DNA of 64,000 nt, from the NCBI RefSeq assembly GCF_009932335.1, contig NZ_BLJF01000002.1, positions 372,001-436,000 of the forward strand, read 5' to 3'. Every line of letters begins with the position of its first letter. Position 1 is the stretch's first letter. The translations under genes and the position numbers were made by a program. The notes beneath the pieces are model-generated. The model saw only the letters and a program-made list of their open reading frames with translations. It was not told where the DNA came from and did not search any database. Below are positions 56,704-64,000 of this stretch, piece after piece. Origin of the DNA: Pseudomonas asiatica. GTDB taxonomy: Bacteria > Pseudomonadota > Gammaproteobacteria > Pseudomonadales > Pseudomonadaceae.

Positions 56704-57909
56704 ATGAACCCTGCACTTACACGCTGGATAACCCTGCTGCTGGCCATTACCAGCGCCATGGCTGTGGCGACAGTGTATTTCGCCCAGCCTCTGCTCGAGT
56801 CGATGGCCGCTGACCTTGGCGTGGCGCAGCAGCAGATCGGTTGGGTAGTTGGCGCGACCCAGGCGGGCTACGCCCTGGGGTTGTTGCTGATCGTGCCGCT
56901 GGGTGACCTGATCGACCGCAAGCGCCTGCTGCTCGGGCAGTTGCTGTTCTCGGCCCTGGCGCTGGTTGGGGTAGGCATGGCGCCCAACTGGGCGCTATTG
57001 CTGCTGGCCCTGGCTATCACCGGGCTGATGGCGGTCATGGTGCAGGTGATGGTGGCGCATGCAGCGAGCCTTGCCGACCCCGGCCAGCAGGGGCAGGCCG
57101 TGGGCACCGTCACCAGCGGCATAGTGCTGGGCATTTTGCTGGCGCGGCTGGTCTCGGGCGGGCTTGCCGACCTGGCTGGCTGGCGCAGCGTGTACCTGAT
57201 TACCGCAGGGTTGTTGATACTGCTGGCCCTGGTGCTGTGGCGCAGCCTGCCCGTGGGGCAACCGGTGTCGCTGCGGTCTGGCTACCGGGCGCTGATCGTT
57301 GCCCAGTTCAGGCTGTACCGGCACGACCGGCTGCTACGTCAGCGCGGGTTGTTCGGCGTGTTGATCTTCGCTGCGTTCAGCGTGCTCTGGAGTGCCATGG
57401 TCATGCCCCTGAGTGCCGAGCCACTGGCGCTGAGCCATACCGCGATCGGTCTATTCGGCCTGGCGGGTGTTGCCGGCACATTGGCGGCAGCGCGCGCCGG
57501 TCGCCTGGCCGACCAGGGGCTGGGGGAGCGCACCACCGGGGTAGCGCTGATTCTGCTTGTGCTGTCATGGCTGCCCACGGCCTTCGTCGGGCATTCACTG
57601 ATGGCCTTCGGGTTGGGTGTGCTGATGCTGGACTTTGCCGTGCAGGCGGTGCATGTCACCAACCAGAGCCTGCTGCTGGCCGGGCGTGGCGCAATGGCCA
57701 GCCGTTTGATCGGCGCCTACATGTGCTGCTATTCGCTTGGCAGTGGAGTGGGGGCAGTGCTGGCGAGTTGGGTGTATGCCCATTGGGGTTGGGCAGCGGT
57801 GTGTGGGCTCGGGATGGGCATCAGCGCGGTCGCGCTGGGGTACTGGTTATGGCTGCAACGCGCGAGGGCGGCCGAAGCCGCCCTGCAGTGTTCAGGTCAG
57901 AACTTGTAG
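56704..57909 (+). CDS. MFS transporter, drug/sugar exporter type
   Basis: A 401-aa inner-membrane protein with 12 predicted helices; motif A is seen in PLGDLIDRKRLL. N-terminal AVATVYFAQPLLESMAADLGV is characteristic of a group of proteobacterial efflux MFS proteins. ATG 56704 was chosen (MNPALTRW); the open frame extends upstream into the operator region. Divergent from hxlR, and its 3' end overlaps the convergent ompW gene by 13 bases. The substrate is unknown. Confidence 0.87.
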   Translation: MNPALTRWITLLLAITSAMAVATVYFAQPLLESMAADLGVAQQQIGWVVGATQAGYALGLLLIVPLGDLIDRKRLLLGQLLFSALALVGVGMAPNWALLLLALAITGLMAVMVQVMVAHAASLADPGQQGQAVGTVTSGIVLGILLARLVSGGLADLAGWRSVYLITAGLLILLALVLWRSLPVGQPVSLRSGYRALIVAQFRLYRHDRLLRQRGLFGVLIFAAFSVLWSAMVMPLSAEPLALSHTAIGLFGLAGVAGTLAAARAGRLADQGLGERTTGVALILLVLSWLPTAFVGHSLMAFGLGVLMLDFAVQAVHVTNQSLLLAGRGAMASRLIGAYMCCYSLGSGVGAVLASWVYAHWGWAAVCGLGMGISAVALGYWLWLQRARAAEAALQCSGQNL

Positions 57910-58580
57910 CCAAGGCCGACCATGTACACCCATGGGTCGACATCGACGTCGACTTTGGTCTTGCTGTAGCCCAGTGCGGACGGGCCGTCGACGCTGGCCT
58001 TGGTGTCGATGTCGATGTACCAGACCGAAGCGTTGACCAGCAGGTTGTCGGTGATCATGTAGTCCATGCCCAGCTGACCGGCGATGCCGACCGAGTCTTG
58101 CAGCTTCAGGTTGCTGAAGCCCTGCTGCTTGCGTGCACTACTGAGGTCCTCATCGAAGAACAGGGTGTAGTTGATGCCGACGCCGGCATACGGCTGGAAC
58201 TTGGAAGTTGGTTCCATCGGGTAGTACTGCAACGACAGGGTCGGTGGCAGTTGCTTGATATCGGCCAACTTGCCGTCCAGGCCGCCGCCCAGACCTTTGA
58301 CGCCGACGGTGTGCTTGAACGGGGTGGCCGCCAGCAACTCGAGGCCGACATGGTCGGTGAGCATGTAGGCGAAGGTCAGGCCCAGTTGGGTGTCGCTGTC
58401 CAAGGTCGCCTTGGTGCCCGATACCTTGCTGCCGTCGAATTTCAGGTCGCCGCTGCTTTCGTTGGGGGCAACGGTGATGGCACCGGCACGGACGATGACA
58501 TCACCCGCCTGGTGGGCGTGGGCGACAGGGGCAGCGAGCGCCAGGGCCGCGAGGGCGGCGCTGAGCAAGGACTTGTTCAT
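57897..58580 (-). CDS. ompW: Outer membrane protein OmpW (OprG-like)
   Basis: A 227-aa eight-stranded beta barrel with a Sec signal peptide (MNKSLLSAALAALALAAPVAHAH). The sequence contains LGLTFAYMLTDHVGLELLAATPF and ends GLGYKF with a terminal Phe needed for barrel insertion. OmpW/OprG proteins let small hydrophobic molecules pass and are linked to anaerobic growth and iron. Start ATG 58580; an Anr-type promoter lies upstream. Confidence 0.93.
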   Translation of the reverse strand: MNKSLLSAALAALALAAPVAHAHQAGDVIVRAGAITVAPNESSGDLKFDGSKVSGTKATLDSDTQLGLTFAYMLTDHVGLELLAATPFKHTVGVKGLGGGLDGKLADIKQLPPTLSLQYYPMEPTSKFQPYAGVGINYTLFFDEDLSSARKQQGFSNLKLQDSVGIAGQLGMDYMITDNLLVNASVWYIDIDTKASVDGPSALGYSKTKVDVDVDPWVYMVGLGYKF

Positions 58581-58617
58581 GGAAGCTCCCAGAGGACGTG
58601 AGTAATCGAGTAGTCCA

Positions 58618-58659
58618 ATGGTACGGATGCCGTTAAACAGAAAGTTTGACCCAGCTCAA
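58618..58659 (-). promoter_or_regulatory. Anr/FNR-type box and -10 of ompW
   Basis: TTGAGCTGGGTCAA on the minus strand (58659-58646) resembles TTGAT-N4-ATCAA. TACCAT (58623-58618) is a -10-like element. If transcription starts at 58611, the box is centred at -41.5 and the -10 at -12 to -7, exactly a class II FNR/Anr promoter. OprG of P. aeruginosa is known to depend on Anr. Confidence 0.65.
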
Positions 58660-58689
58660 AGAAGCGTCGTCACGAATTCGAAACAGTTC

Positions 58690-59262
58690 TCATCTCAGCT
58701 CATAAGCGTATATTTTCTCGGCTTCCATCTGGTAGCCGGCATCGGCCAGTTCGCTGCTGGAGGCTCTAACCTGCAGCTTCCCCTCGATCCAGTAGGGCTG
58801 GTAGAGGTCTTCTACGCGAACGCCCATTTCACTGAAGATGTGCACGATCTGGTTCGACGGTGGCGGTGGCACGTGGATGCACGCGCCGTAGTAGGGGACC
58901 AGCAGGAATTCGGTGGTGCGGCCTTCTTCGCTCACCTCCAGCGGCACGATGTAGCCGGGCAGTTTGATCTGCTGGCCGTCGAGGCTTTTTACCACTGGAG
59001 CATCGGGGGCCTGCTGGCGCGCCGGTGGGGCGGACTCGGCGGACAGGGCGTTGCTGAGCTGCGACATGTCGTGCAACGGCGCGAGTTGGGGCGGGATGAC
59101 CGGGGCGCCTTCGGGGATGAGGGCGGGCCAGTCAAGTTCGCGGGGTTCCGAGGCCCAGATGGGCGATGCCAGCGAAAGCAGCATGACCAGTAGTAGTTGT
59201 ACTGCCTGTACTGGCCTCTTCGCGGGTTCACCCGCGAAGAAGGCCGTGAGGTATTGGATCAT
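58690..59262 (-). CDS. DUF3299 periplasmic protein of the zinc-linked ABC operon
   Basis: A 190-aa exported protein. The C-terminal half shows the DUF3299 core LPGYIVPLE, TEFLLVPYYGACIHVPPPPSNQIVHI; the Cys/His residues there could bind metal. A signal peptide (LLLVMLLSLASPIWASE) lies at about 23-38. ATG 59262 has GAGGG 9-13 bases upstream and starts nine bases after the permease stop. The n-region codons (AFFAGEPAKRP) come from a REP hairpin. ATG 59184 would leave no positive n-region. Last gene of the operon. Confidence 0.82.
   Translation of the reverse strand: MIQYLTAFFAGEPAKRPVQAVQLLLVMLLSLASPIWASEPRELDWPALIPEGAPVIPPQLAPLHDMSQLSNALSAESAPPARQQAPDAPVVKSLDGQQIKLPGYIVPLEVSEEGRTTEFLLVPYYGACIHVPPPPSNQIVHIFSEMGVRVEDLYQPYWIEGKLQVRASSSELADAGYQMEAEKIYAYELR
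59213..59245. repeat. REP hairpin inside the DUF3299 gene
   Basis: CTTCGCGGG (59218-59226), TTCA, CCCGCGAAG (59231-59239), with an outer GGCCT/AGGCC extension. A single REP unit placed in frame at codons 6-17 of the DUF3299 gene. Confidence 0.85.
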
Positions 59263-59271
59263 TGCACGCCC

Positions 59272-60537
59272 TCAGAGGTGAATGGACAAGCCATCGGCCA
59301 ACGACTGCCGATAGGCCCGCCACGCCGGTACGCTGCCCATCAACAGCGCAGCTCCCAGGATGATAGCCAGCAACGTCCATTCATGAGCACTCGGCATGGC
59401 CAGCGGCAAGTACAAACCATAGTTGGCCTGCACATACCCTTGTGCCAAGGCGATTCCCGCATACAGCAAGCCAAGCCCTGCAGCGATCCCGACCGCCGCC
59501 AGCGACAGTGCCTCCAGCACCAGCAGCCCTGCGATATGCCACGGCCTGGCACCAACCGAGCGCAATATCGCCATCTCCCTACGGCGTTCATTGAGGCTGG
59601 TGAGAATCGCCGTAAGCATGCCGATCAGGCCGGTCAGCACCACGAACAGCGACACCACGAACAACGCCTGCTCCGCGGTGCCCATCAGGCTCCACAGCTC
59701 CTGCAGGGCTACCCCGGGCAGGATCGCCAGCAACGGCTCGCTGCGGTATTCATTGATCTCCCGCTGCAGGCTGAATGTCGCGATCTTGCTGTTCAGGCCG
59801 AGCATGAACGCAGTGATGGCGGCAGGCTGCAGGTCCATGGTCCGTGCCTGCTCGGCGCTGATACGCCCGGCGCCACGGGCCGGCACCCCGTTGTGCCAGT
59901 CGATGTGGATGGCTTCCATGCCGCCCAGGCTGATATGCAGCGTGCGGTCGACCGGTGTGCCGGTGCGCTTGAGCACTCCGACCACGGTGAACGGCTTGTC
60001 GTCGTGCTTGACCAGGCTGATCGCGGCCACGCCGTGGGCAAGCACCAGCTTGTCGCCCAGTTTGTAGTGCAACGCCTCGGCCACTTCGGCACCCAGCACC
60101 ACCTCGAACGGATCATCGGCAAACGCGCGGCCCTGGCTCAATTCCAGGTGCTGGCGGCGGCCGTACTGGTAATGGCTGAAGTAGTCGCCGGTAGTGCCCA
60201 TCACCCGATAACCACGGTGCGAGTCGCCCAGCGAGATGGGGATGGTCCATTTCACCCGCGGGTCCTTGGCGTAGTGCTCATAGCTGTCCCAACGGATATT
60301 GTTGGTGGCGTTGCCGATGCGGAACACCGAGTACAACAGCAGGTTCACCGAGCCGGAGCGGGCGCCGACGATCAGGTCGGTACCGCTTATGGTGCTGGCG
60401 AAGCTGGCCCGGGCCTCGGTACGGACCCGCTCAACGGCCAGCAGCAGGCACACCGACAGGGCGATGGCGAAGGCGGTGAGGAATGCGGTGAAGCGGCGGT
60501 TGGCCAGGCTGGCCAAGGCAAGGCGGAGCAGGTACAT
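59272..60537 (-). CDS. ABC transporter permease, MacB/FtsX type
   Basis: A 421-aa inner-membrane protein with one N-terminal helix, a large periplasmic domain (about 50-280) and three C-terminal helices carrying an FtsX domain (TGLIGMLTAILTSLNERRREMAILRSVGARP). Such permeases do mechanotransmission or lipoprotein/peptide export rather than simple channel import. ATG 60537 overlaps the ATPase stop (TGATG). Part of the Zur-box operon. Confidence 0.88.
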   Translation of the reverse strand: MYLLRLALASLANRRFTAFLTAFAIALSVCLLLAVERVRTEARASFASTISGTDLIVGARSGSVNLLLYSVFRIGNATNNIRWDSYEHYAKDPRVKWTIPISLGDSHRGYRVMGTTGDYFSHYQYGRRQHLELSQGRAFADDPFEVVLGAEVAEALHYKLGDKLVLAHGVAAISLVKHDDKPFTVVGVLKRTGTPVDRTLHISLGGMEAIHIDWHNGVPARGAGRISAEQARTMDLQPAAITAFMLGLNSKIATFSLQREINEYRSEPLLAILPGVALQELWSLMGTAEQALFVVSLFVVLTGLIGMLTAILTSLNERRREMAILRSVGARPWHIAGLLVLEALSLAAVGIAAGLGLLYAGIALAQGYVQANYGLYLPLAMPSAHEWTLLAIILGAALLMGSVPAWRAYRQSLADGLSIHL

Positions 60538-61247
60538 CAGGCCTCCCGGGGCTTGGCGGCGCGGTTGAGTTCGGCCAGCGACAGGTGGCGGTCGAACAGC
60601 GGCGCCAGGCTTTGGTCGTGGCTGACGAACAGCAGGCTGGCACCGGCGGCGCGGCATTCATCGAACAGCAGGCGGATGAACGCTTCGCGGGTGTCGGCAT
60701 CCAGCGCCGAGGTCGGTTCGTCGGCGATCACCAGTTCGGGTTGGCCGATCAGTGCGCGGGCGGCAGCAACCCGTTGCTGCTGGCCGATCGACAGGCTGTC
60801 GGCGCGGCGGGCGAGCAGGGCGGGGTCGTCCAGGCCCAGGTGGGCCAGCAAGGTGCTGGCTGCCTGGTCGACACTGCCATGGCGCTGCTCGGCGCGGGCC
60901 TTGCGGCTGCGCGAGAAGCGGCAGGGCAGCTCGACGTTTTCGCGCACCGAGAAGAACGGCAGCAGGTTGAACTGCTGGAAGATATAACCGGTGTGGTCGA
61001 CCCGGAAGCGGTCACGGGCGCCCTGGCCCAGACGGCAGAGGTCTTGGCCGAGCAACTGGATGCGGCCCTGGCCCGGTACGTTCACCCCGCCCAGCAGGCC
61101 CAGCAATGTGGTCTTGCCACTGCCGCTGGGGCCCTTGAGAAACAGGGCTTCGCCAGCTTCCAGGCGGAATGCCGGAATATCCAGCAGCGCCGGCTGTCCG
61201 GGCCAGGCGAAGACCAGGTCATGCAGTTCGATCAACGGCTGGCGCAT
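60537..61247 (-). CDS. ABC transporter ATP-binding protein, LolD/MacB type
   Basis: A 236-aa ATPase: Walker A GPSGSGKTT (about 40-48), Q-loop FQQFNLLPFF, signature LSIGQQQR (a variant of LSGGQ), Walker B LVIADEPTSALD, and the switch His in FVSHD. It powers the following MacB/FtsX-like permease. ATG 61247 directly follows the zrgA-like stop codon (TGAATG). Confidence 0.92.
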   Translation of the reverse strand: MRQPLIELHDLVFAWPGQPALLDIPAFRLEAGEALFLKGPSGSGKTTLLGLLGGVNVPGQGRIQLLGQDLCRLGQGARDRFRVDHTGYIFQQFNLLPFFSVRENVELPCRFSRSRKARAEQRHGSVDQAASTLLAHLGLDDPALLARRADSLSIGQQQRVAAARALIGQPELVIADEPTSALDADTREAFIRLLFDECRAAGASLLFVSHDQSLAPLFDRHLSLAELNRAAKPREA

Positions 61248-61826
61248 TCAGAACACGACCGCAGCCTTGGCTGGCGTGGCTTCCGCGCCTTTCTGGCCAT
61301 TGGGGCCGATCAGTTGAACGGTGATTTTCTGGGTAGCCGGGAACGCCTTGAACAGCGGAGCGAGGTCCACCTGCGCCAGTTTGTCGGGGTTGGCGCAGGT
61401 CAGCTGGTAATGGGCGCCGATGTCGCTGTGCTGGTGGCTGTGCTCGTGGTCGTCACCATCGTCGTCGGCTTTCGGGGCATCACCGAACAGCGGGCTTTCC
61501 AGTTCCTGCTGGTCTTCCTTGCAACCGGCAGCGGCGGGCAGGCCGAACAGCTTCAGTGGCTGCTCCAGCTGCTGGCGCACCGCCGCGACCTTGGCCTTGT
61601 CGGCGTCGCTGTTGGCAGCGTGTTCGAAGCCGACCAGATTCATTGCCGGGCTGTCCAACTCCAGCTCCAGAGTGTTGCCATCGAGCACGGCATTGAGCTT
61701 GGCCACGCCATGCTCGTGGGCGCCGAGGGTGCCGTGGGCGTGGTCGTGATTGTGGTCATCATCGTGGGCATGGGCCACGGCCAGTGGCAGCAAGGCGAAG
61801 GGCAGGGCAAGCAACAGGCGACGCAT
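61248..61826 (-). CDS. zrgA: ZrgA-like His-rich periplasmic zinc protein (DUF2796)
   Basis: A 192-aa exported protein with signal peptide MRRLLLALPFALLPLAVAHA. His/Asp clusters HDDDHNHDHAHG near the mature N terminus and DDDGDDHEHSHQHSD in the middle are likely zinc sites. The body (GAHEHGVAKLNAVLDGNTLELELDSPAMNLVGFEH) matches ZrgA, the zinc-regulated uptake protein known in Vibrio. ATG 61826 has GGAG nine bases upstream; ATG 61847 is less likely. First gene of a four-gene operon under a Zur-like box. Confidence 0.85.
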   Translation of the reverse strand: MRRLLLALPFALLPLAVAHAHDDDHNHDHAHGTLGAHEHGVAKLNAVLDGNTLELELDSPAMNLVGFEHAANSDADKAKVAAVRQQLEQPLKLFGLPAAAGCKEDQQELESPLFGDAPKADDDGDDHEHSHQHSDIGAHYQLTCANPDKLAQVDLAPLFKAFPATQKITVQLIGPNGQKGAEATPAKAAVVF

Positions 61827-61856
61827 GGATGACTCCGGAGCGGGCAAGAAGATTGG

Positions 61857-61869
61857 GTTATGTTATAAC
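61857..61869 (-). promoter_or_regulatory. Zur-box-like palindrome before zrgA
   Basis: GTTAT-GTT-ATAAC (61857-61869), 31 bases before the zrgA start. It has the form of gammaproteobacterial Zur operators (GTTATA..TATAAC) and would cover the -10 region (TATAAC on the minus strand). Confidence 0.7.
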
Positions 61870-61957
61870 AGCTTTTCCCCGTGCTGCCAGCCTGCGTGGC
61901 GCAGGTTTCATGTTGGGGTAGGATGGCGGCATTAGACTTGGGTTCAGGGAATGCAGC

Positions 61958-62302
61958 ATGAGAATTCGTGGACAGATTGGTGATTGGCCTGTGGACCTGA
62001 CCATCGAGCTGGCGCCTGAAGAGTGGGCACAACTGGGGCGGCAGATCGAATTGCCCGCAGTGGCGCAGACCGCAGCAACCGAAACCGTGGCGACAACGCG
62101 TCAGGATGACGGGCAATGGACTGCGGCGCGTGAGGTGTTGCGCCTGGCGGGGCAGATGAGCGGGCCGGAATTGCTGGATCGGCTCGAAGGGCTGGCGGGA
62201 AGTACGGCGGCGGGTAAGCGGCTGCTGGTGCGCTTGCGGCATAGCAGTGAAGTCAAGGTGGAAAGTGGCGTGGACGCGCCGGTGTATCACTGGGTTGGGT
62301 GA
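61958..62302 (+). CDS. Hypothetical protein
   Basis: A 114-aa protein of unknown function, MRIRGQIGDWPVDLTIELAP. It has no signal peptide or membrane segment, is acidic and Ala-rich in the middle, and ends in VRLRHSSEVKVESGVDAPVYHWVG. I recall a similar small gene between the zinc-linked operon and a thioredoxin gene in other pseudomonads. It is divergent from zrgA (131 bases apart). The start ATG 61958 is the first one; no strong RBS was identified. Confidence 0.65.
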   Translation: MRIRGQIGDWPVDLTIELAPEEWAQLGRQIELPAVAQTAATETVATTRQDDGQWTAAREVLRLAGQMSGPELLDRLEGLAGSTAAGKRLLVRLRHSSEVKVESGVDAPVYHWVG

Positions 62303-62319
62303 AGGCTTTCAGGATTTTG

Positions 62320-62426
62320 GGGGCTGCTTTGCAGCCCATTCGCAGCACAAGGCTGCTCCTACAGGGACTGCGCAACACGTGGTGTAGGAGCAGCCTTGTG
62401 CTGCGAATGGGCCGCAAAGCGGCCCC
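62320..62426. repeat. Composite REP pair with perfect 29-bp arms
   Basis: Bases 62335-62363 are the exact reverse complement of 62383-62411. Outer hairpins GGGGCTGC-TTT-GCAGCCC (62320-62337) and GGGCCGC-AAA-GCGGCCC (62409-62425) overlap the arms. Same design as 30681-30802; it lies between two convergent genes. Confidence 0.9.
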
Positions 62427-62433
62427 GGCATTG

Positions 62434-63306
62434 TCAGAACATCGCCGCCGACAACTTGCGACGATACACGCCGACCAGCGGGTGATCACCGCCCAGCAGC
62501 TCGAACACCTGCAGCAACGCCTTCTGCGGCAGCCCGTTCTCATAACCACGGTTACGCTGGAACAGCTTCAACAACCCTTCCAGCGCCGCTTCATACTGCT
62601 GGCGCGCCAACTGCTGCACGCTCAGCTGATAAGCCGCTTCATCATCCTGCGGGTTCTGCGCCAAGCGGCTTTTCAGGTCAGCCACTTCCGGCAGACTGGC
62701 GGCCTGGCGCAGGAAGGTCAGTTGTGCCTTGGCACCGGCCAGTGCAGCTTTGTGCTCGTCAGTCTTGACCGCATCCAGCACCACCTGGGCCTCACCCAGC
62801 TCCCCGCGCTCGGCCAGGCAACGGGCATACAGGATCAGTGCCTCGGCATTGCTGTTGTCCTCACCCAGCAGCGCCTGCAACAGCGCTTCGGCCTCGGCAA
62901 AACGGCTTTCGGCAAACAGTCCCTTGGCCTGCTCCAGCGGCGAGGCGGTGGGCGCGGCAGGCAGTTGCACGTGCGGCTCGAGCATGGCGCGGATCGCCGA
63001 TTCCGGCTGCGCACCGGCAAAACCGTCCACCGGCTGGCCGTCCTTGAACAGCACCACGGTCGGCAGGCTGCGGATGCCGAACTGGGCAACTACCTGTTGC
63101 TCCACGTCACAGTTGATCTTGGCCAGCAGCAACTCGCCCTGGTAACCCTCGGTGATCTTCGCCAGCAGCGGCATCAGTGCCTTGCACGGCGCACACCACT
63201 CGGCCCAGAAATCCACCAGCACCGGTTTGTGGAAGGAGTTCTCGATAACCAGTTGCTGGAAGGTGGCATCGGTAGCGTCGAAAATGTAAGGCGTGTCTTG
63301 GGTCAT
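62434..63306 (-). CDS. cnoX: Chaperedoxin CnoX (YbbN), thioredoxin-TPR protein
   Basis: A 290-aa cytoplasmic protein: thioredoxin domain (1-110) with active site WC38-A-P-C41, then tetratricopeptide-like helices (about 120-290, EAEALLQALLGEDNSNAEALILYARCLAERGEL). In E. coli CnoX protects proteins from hypochlorite damage and passes them to GroEL. E. coli has SQHC with no redox pair; here both Cys are kept, so it can also be a disulfide reductase. Start ATG 63306. Confidence 0.88.
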   Translation of the reverse strand: MTQDTPYIFDATDATFQQLVIENSFHKPVLVDFWAEWCAPCKALMPLLAKITEGYQGELLLAKINCDVEQQVVAQFGIRSLPTVVLFKDGQPVDGFAGAQPESAIRAMLEPHVQLPAAPTASPLEQAKGLFAESRFAEAEALLQALLGEDNSNAEALILYARCLAERGELGEAQVVLDAVKTDEHKAALAGAKAQLTFLRQAASLPEVADLKSRLAQNPQDDEAAYQLSVQQLARQQYEAALEGLLKLFQRNRGYENGLPQKALLQVFELLGGDHPLVGVYRRKLSAAMF

Positions 63307-63337
63307 CGCGACTCTCGCAAACTCGTGGATAACACCA

Positions 63338-64000
63338 CTATAAGGTGTCGCGGCTGGCGTGGTACAGGCTGACCCGGCGGAATTCGTGCGGCTCGGCCAG
63401 GTCCGGCAGGGTCAGCGCTTCCAGCACACCCAGCTGCTGGTACAGCGGGTGGCTGAAGTCGCGTACCCGCGAGTCGGCCACCAGCGCCTGGCGCCCGCGG
63501 CCGAGGAAGGCATCCAGCAGCGGCAGGTTGGCGCGGTCGTACAGCACGTCAGCAACCAGGATCAGGTCGAAGCGATCGTCTTCGGCGAAGAAATCGCTGC
63601 TGTAACCCAGTTCCACCCCGTTCAGCGCGGCATTCGCGCGGCAGGCATCGAGTGCCAACGGGTCGAGGTCGCAGGCCACCACTTCCAGCGCACCGGCGCG
63701 GGCGGCGGCAATACCGGCGATACCGGAGCCGGCGCCAAAATCCAGCACGCGCTTGCCGGCTACCCATTCCGGGTGCTCGGCCAGATAACGGGCCATGGCC
63801 AGGCCGCTGGCCCAACAGAAGCTCCAGTAGGGCGGATCTTCAAGAATGCGCCGAGTCTCCTCGCTACTGAAGGCGCGGTCCATGTTCTGGTCGTCGATCA
63901 GCCACAGCTTGAGGTCGCAGCCGGGTAGCTCGCTGACGACAAGACGCGCTTCGCCGATCAGGCCGCTGAGGGCTTGTTGCAGGGGCTGTTGTAGGGAGAC
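63338..64000 (-). CDS. Class I SAM-dependent methyltransferase (5' end outside window)
   Basis: The frame is open to the right edge; 220 codons are visible plus the stop, and the first visible residues read VSLQQPLQQALSGLIGEARLVV. SAM-binding motif I is VLDFGAGSGIAGIAAARAG, followed by CDLDPLALDACRANA. The motif YWSFCWASGLAMARYL before it resembles the EtfB-lysine methyltransferase (METTL20) group, related to PrmA. Substrate inferred only. It lies 31 bases upstream of cnoX on the same strand. Confidence 0.75.
   Translation of the reverse strand, partial: VSLQQPLQQALSGLIGEARLVVSELPGCDLKLWLIDDQNMDRAFSSEETRRILEDPPYWSFCWASGLAMARYLAEHPEWVAGKRVLDFGAGSGIAGIAAARAGALEVVACDLDPLALDACRANAALNGVELGYSSDFFAEDDRFDLILVADVLYDRANLPLLDAFLGRGRQALVADSRVRDFSHPLYQQLGVLEALTLPDLAEPHEFRRVSLYHASRDTL

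Overview
The window is a 64 kb piece of a Pseudomonas chromosome, very probably of the P. putida group. Three things support this: the gene order rplA-rplJL-rpoBC / str / S10 / spc / alpha / katA-ferritin / uvrA-yajR-ssb, the Pseudomonas-type protein sequences, and the many paired REP elements with a core like GCGGG..CCCGCTCC. Intergenic distances are short and G+C is high. No insertion sequence, prophage, plasmid gene or CRISPR array was seen.

Bases 1-28479 hold the translation and transcription core, all on the + strand: the end of rplA, an L10-type leader, rplJ, rplL, an attenuator, rpoB and rpoC; then the str operon (rpsL, rpsG, fusA, tuf), the S10 operon (rpsJ to rpsQ), the spc operon (rplN to rpmJ) and the alpha operon (rpsM to rplQ). 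Good sigma-70 promoters lie before rpsL, rpsJ and rpsM, and strong terminators follow tuf and rplQ. Two less usual regulatory places are a 73-nt hairpin between rpoC and rpsL, and a terminator/promoter/hairpin cluster that splits the spc operon between rpsN and rpsH.

Bases 28480-39286 hold stress and housekeeping genes: catalase katA, a ferritin that looks like bacterioferritin but lacks the heme-ligand Met (FtnA type), uvrA, a YajR-type MFS transporter, ssb, a MocR-type regulator divergent from a TSUP (TauE/SafE) permease with a repeat-rich shared operator, and a YdfG-like dehydrogenase.

Bases 39287-48490 form a complete selenocysteine module. It contains formate dehydrogenase-N fdnG (with in-frame TGA and a SECIS-like hairpin), fdnH and fdnI, the maturation factor fdhE, selA, selB and the tRNA-Sec gene selC. 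Together these make, insert and use Sec; only selD (selenophosphate synthetase) is absent from the window.

Bases 48491-64000 are accessory and metabolic: a type I asparaginase, an alanine/glycine:cation symporter and a divergent HTH regulator; an AT-richer pair encoding a clavaminate-synthase-like Fe(II)/2-oxoglutarate oxygenase and a second TSUP permease; an RmlD-like protein without catalytic Tyr/Lys overlapping an intact epimerase gene; an HxlR regulator divergent from an MFS exporter; and ompW with a class II Anr/FNR-type promoter. Next is a four-gene operon (ZrgA-like His-rich protein, ABC ATPase, MacB/FtsX-like permease, DUF3299 protein) under a Zur-box-like palindrome. A small hypothetical gene, a CnoX-type thioredoxin and a truncated methyltransferase end the window. 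The zinc-linked ABC operon and the oxygenase/permease pair are the best candidates for incompletely described systems.
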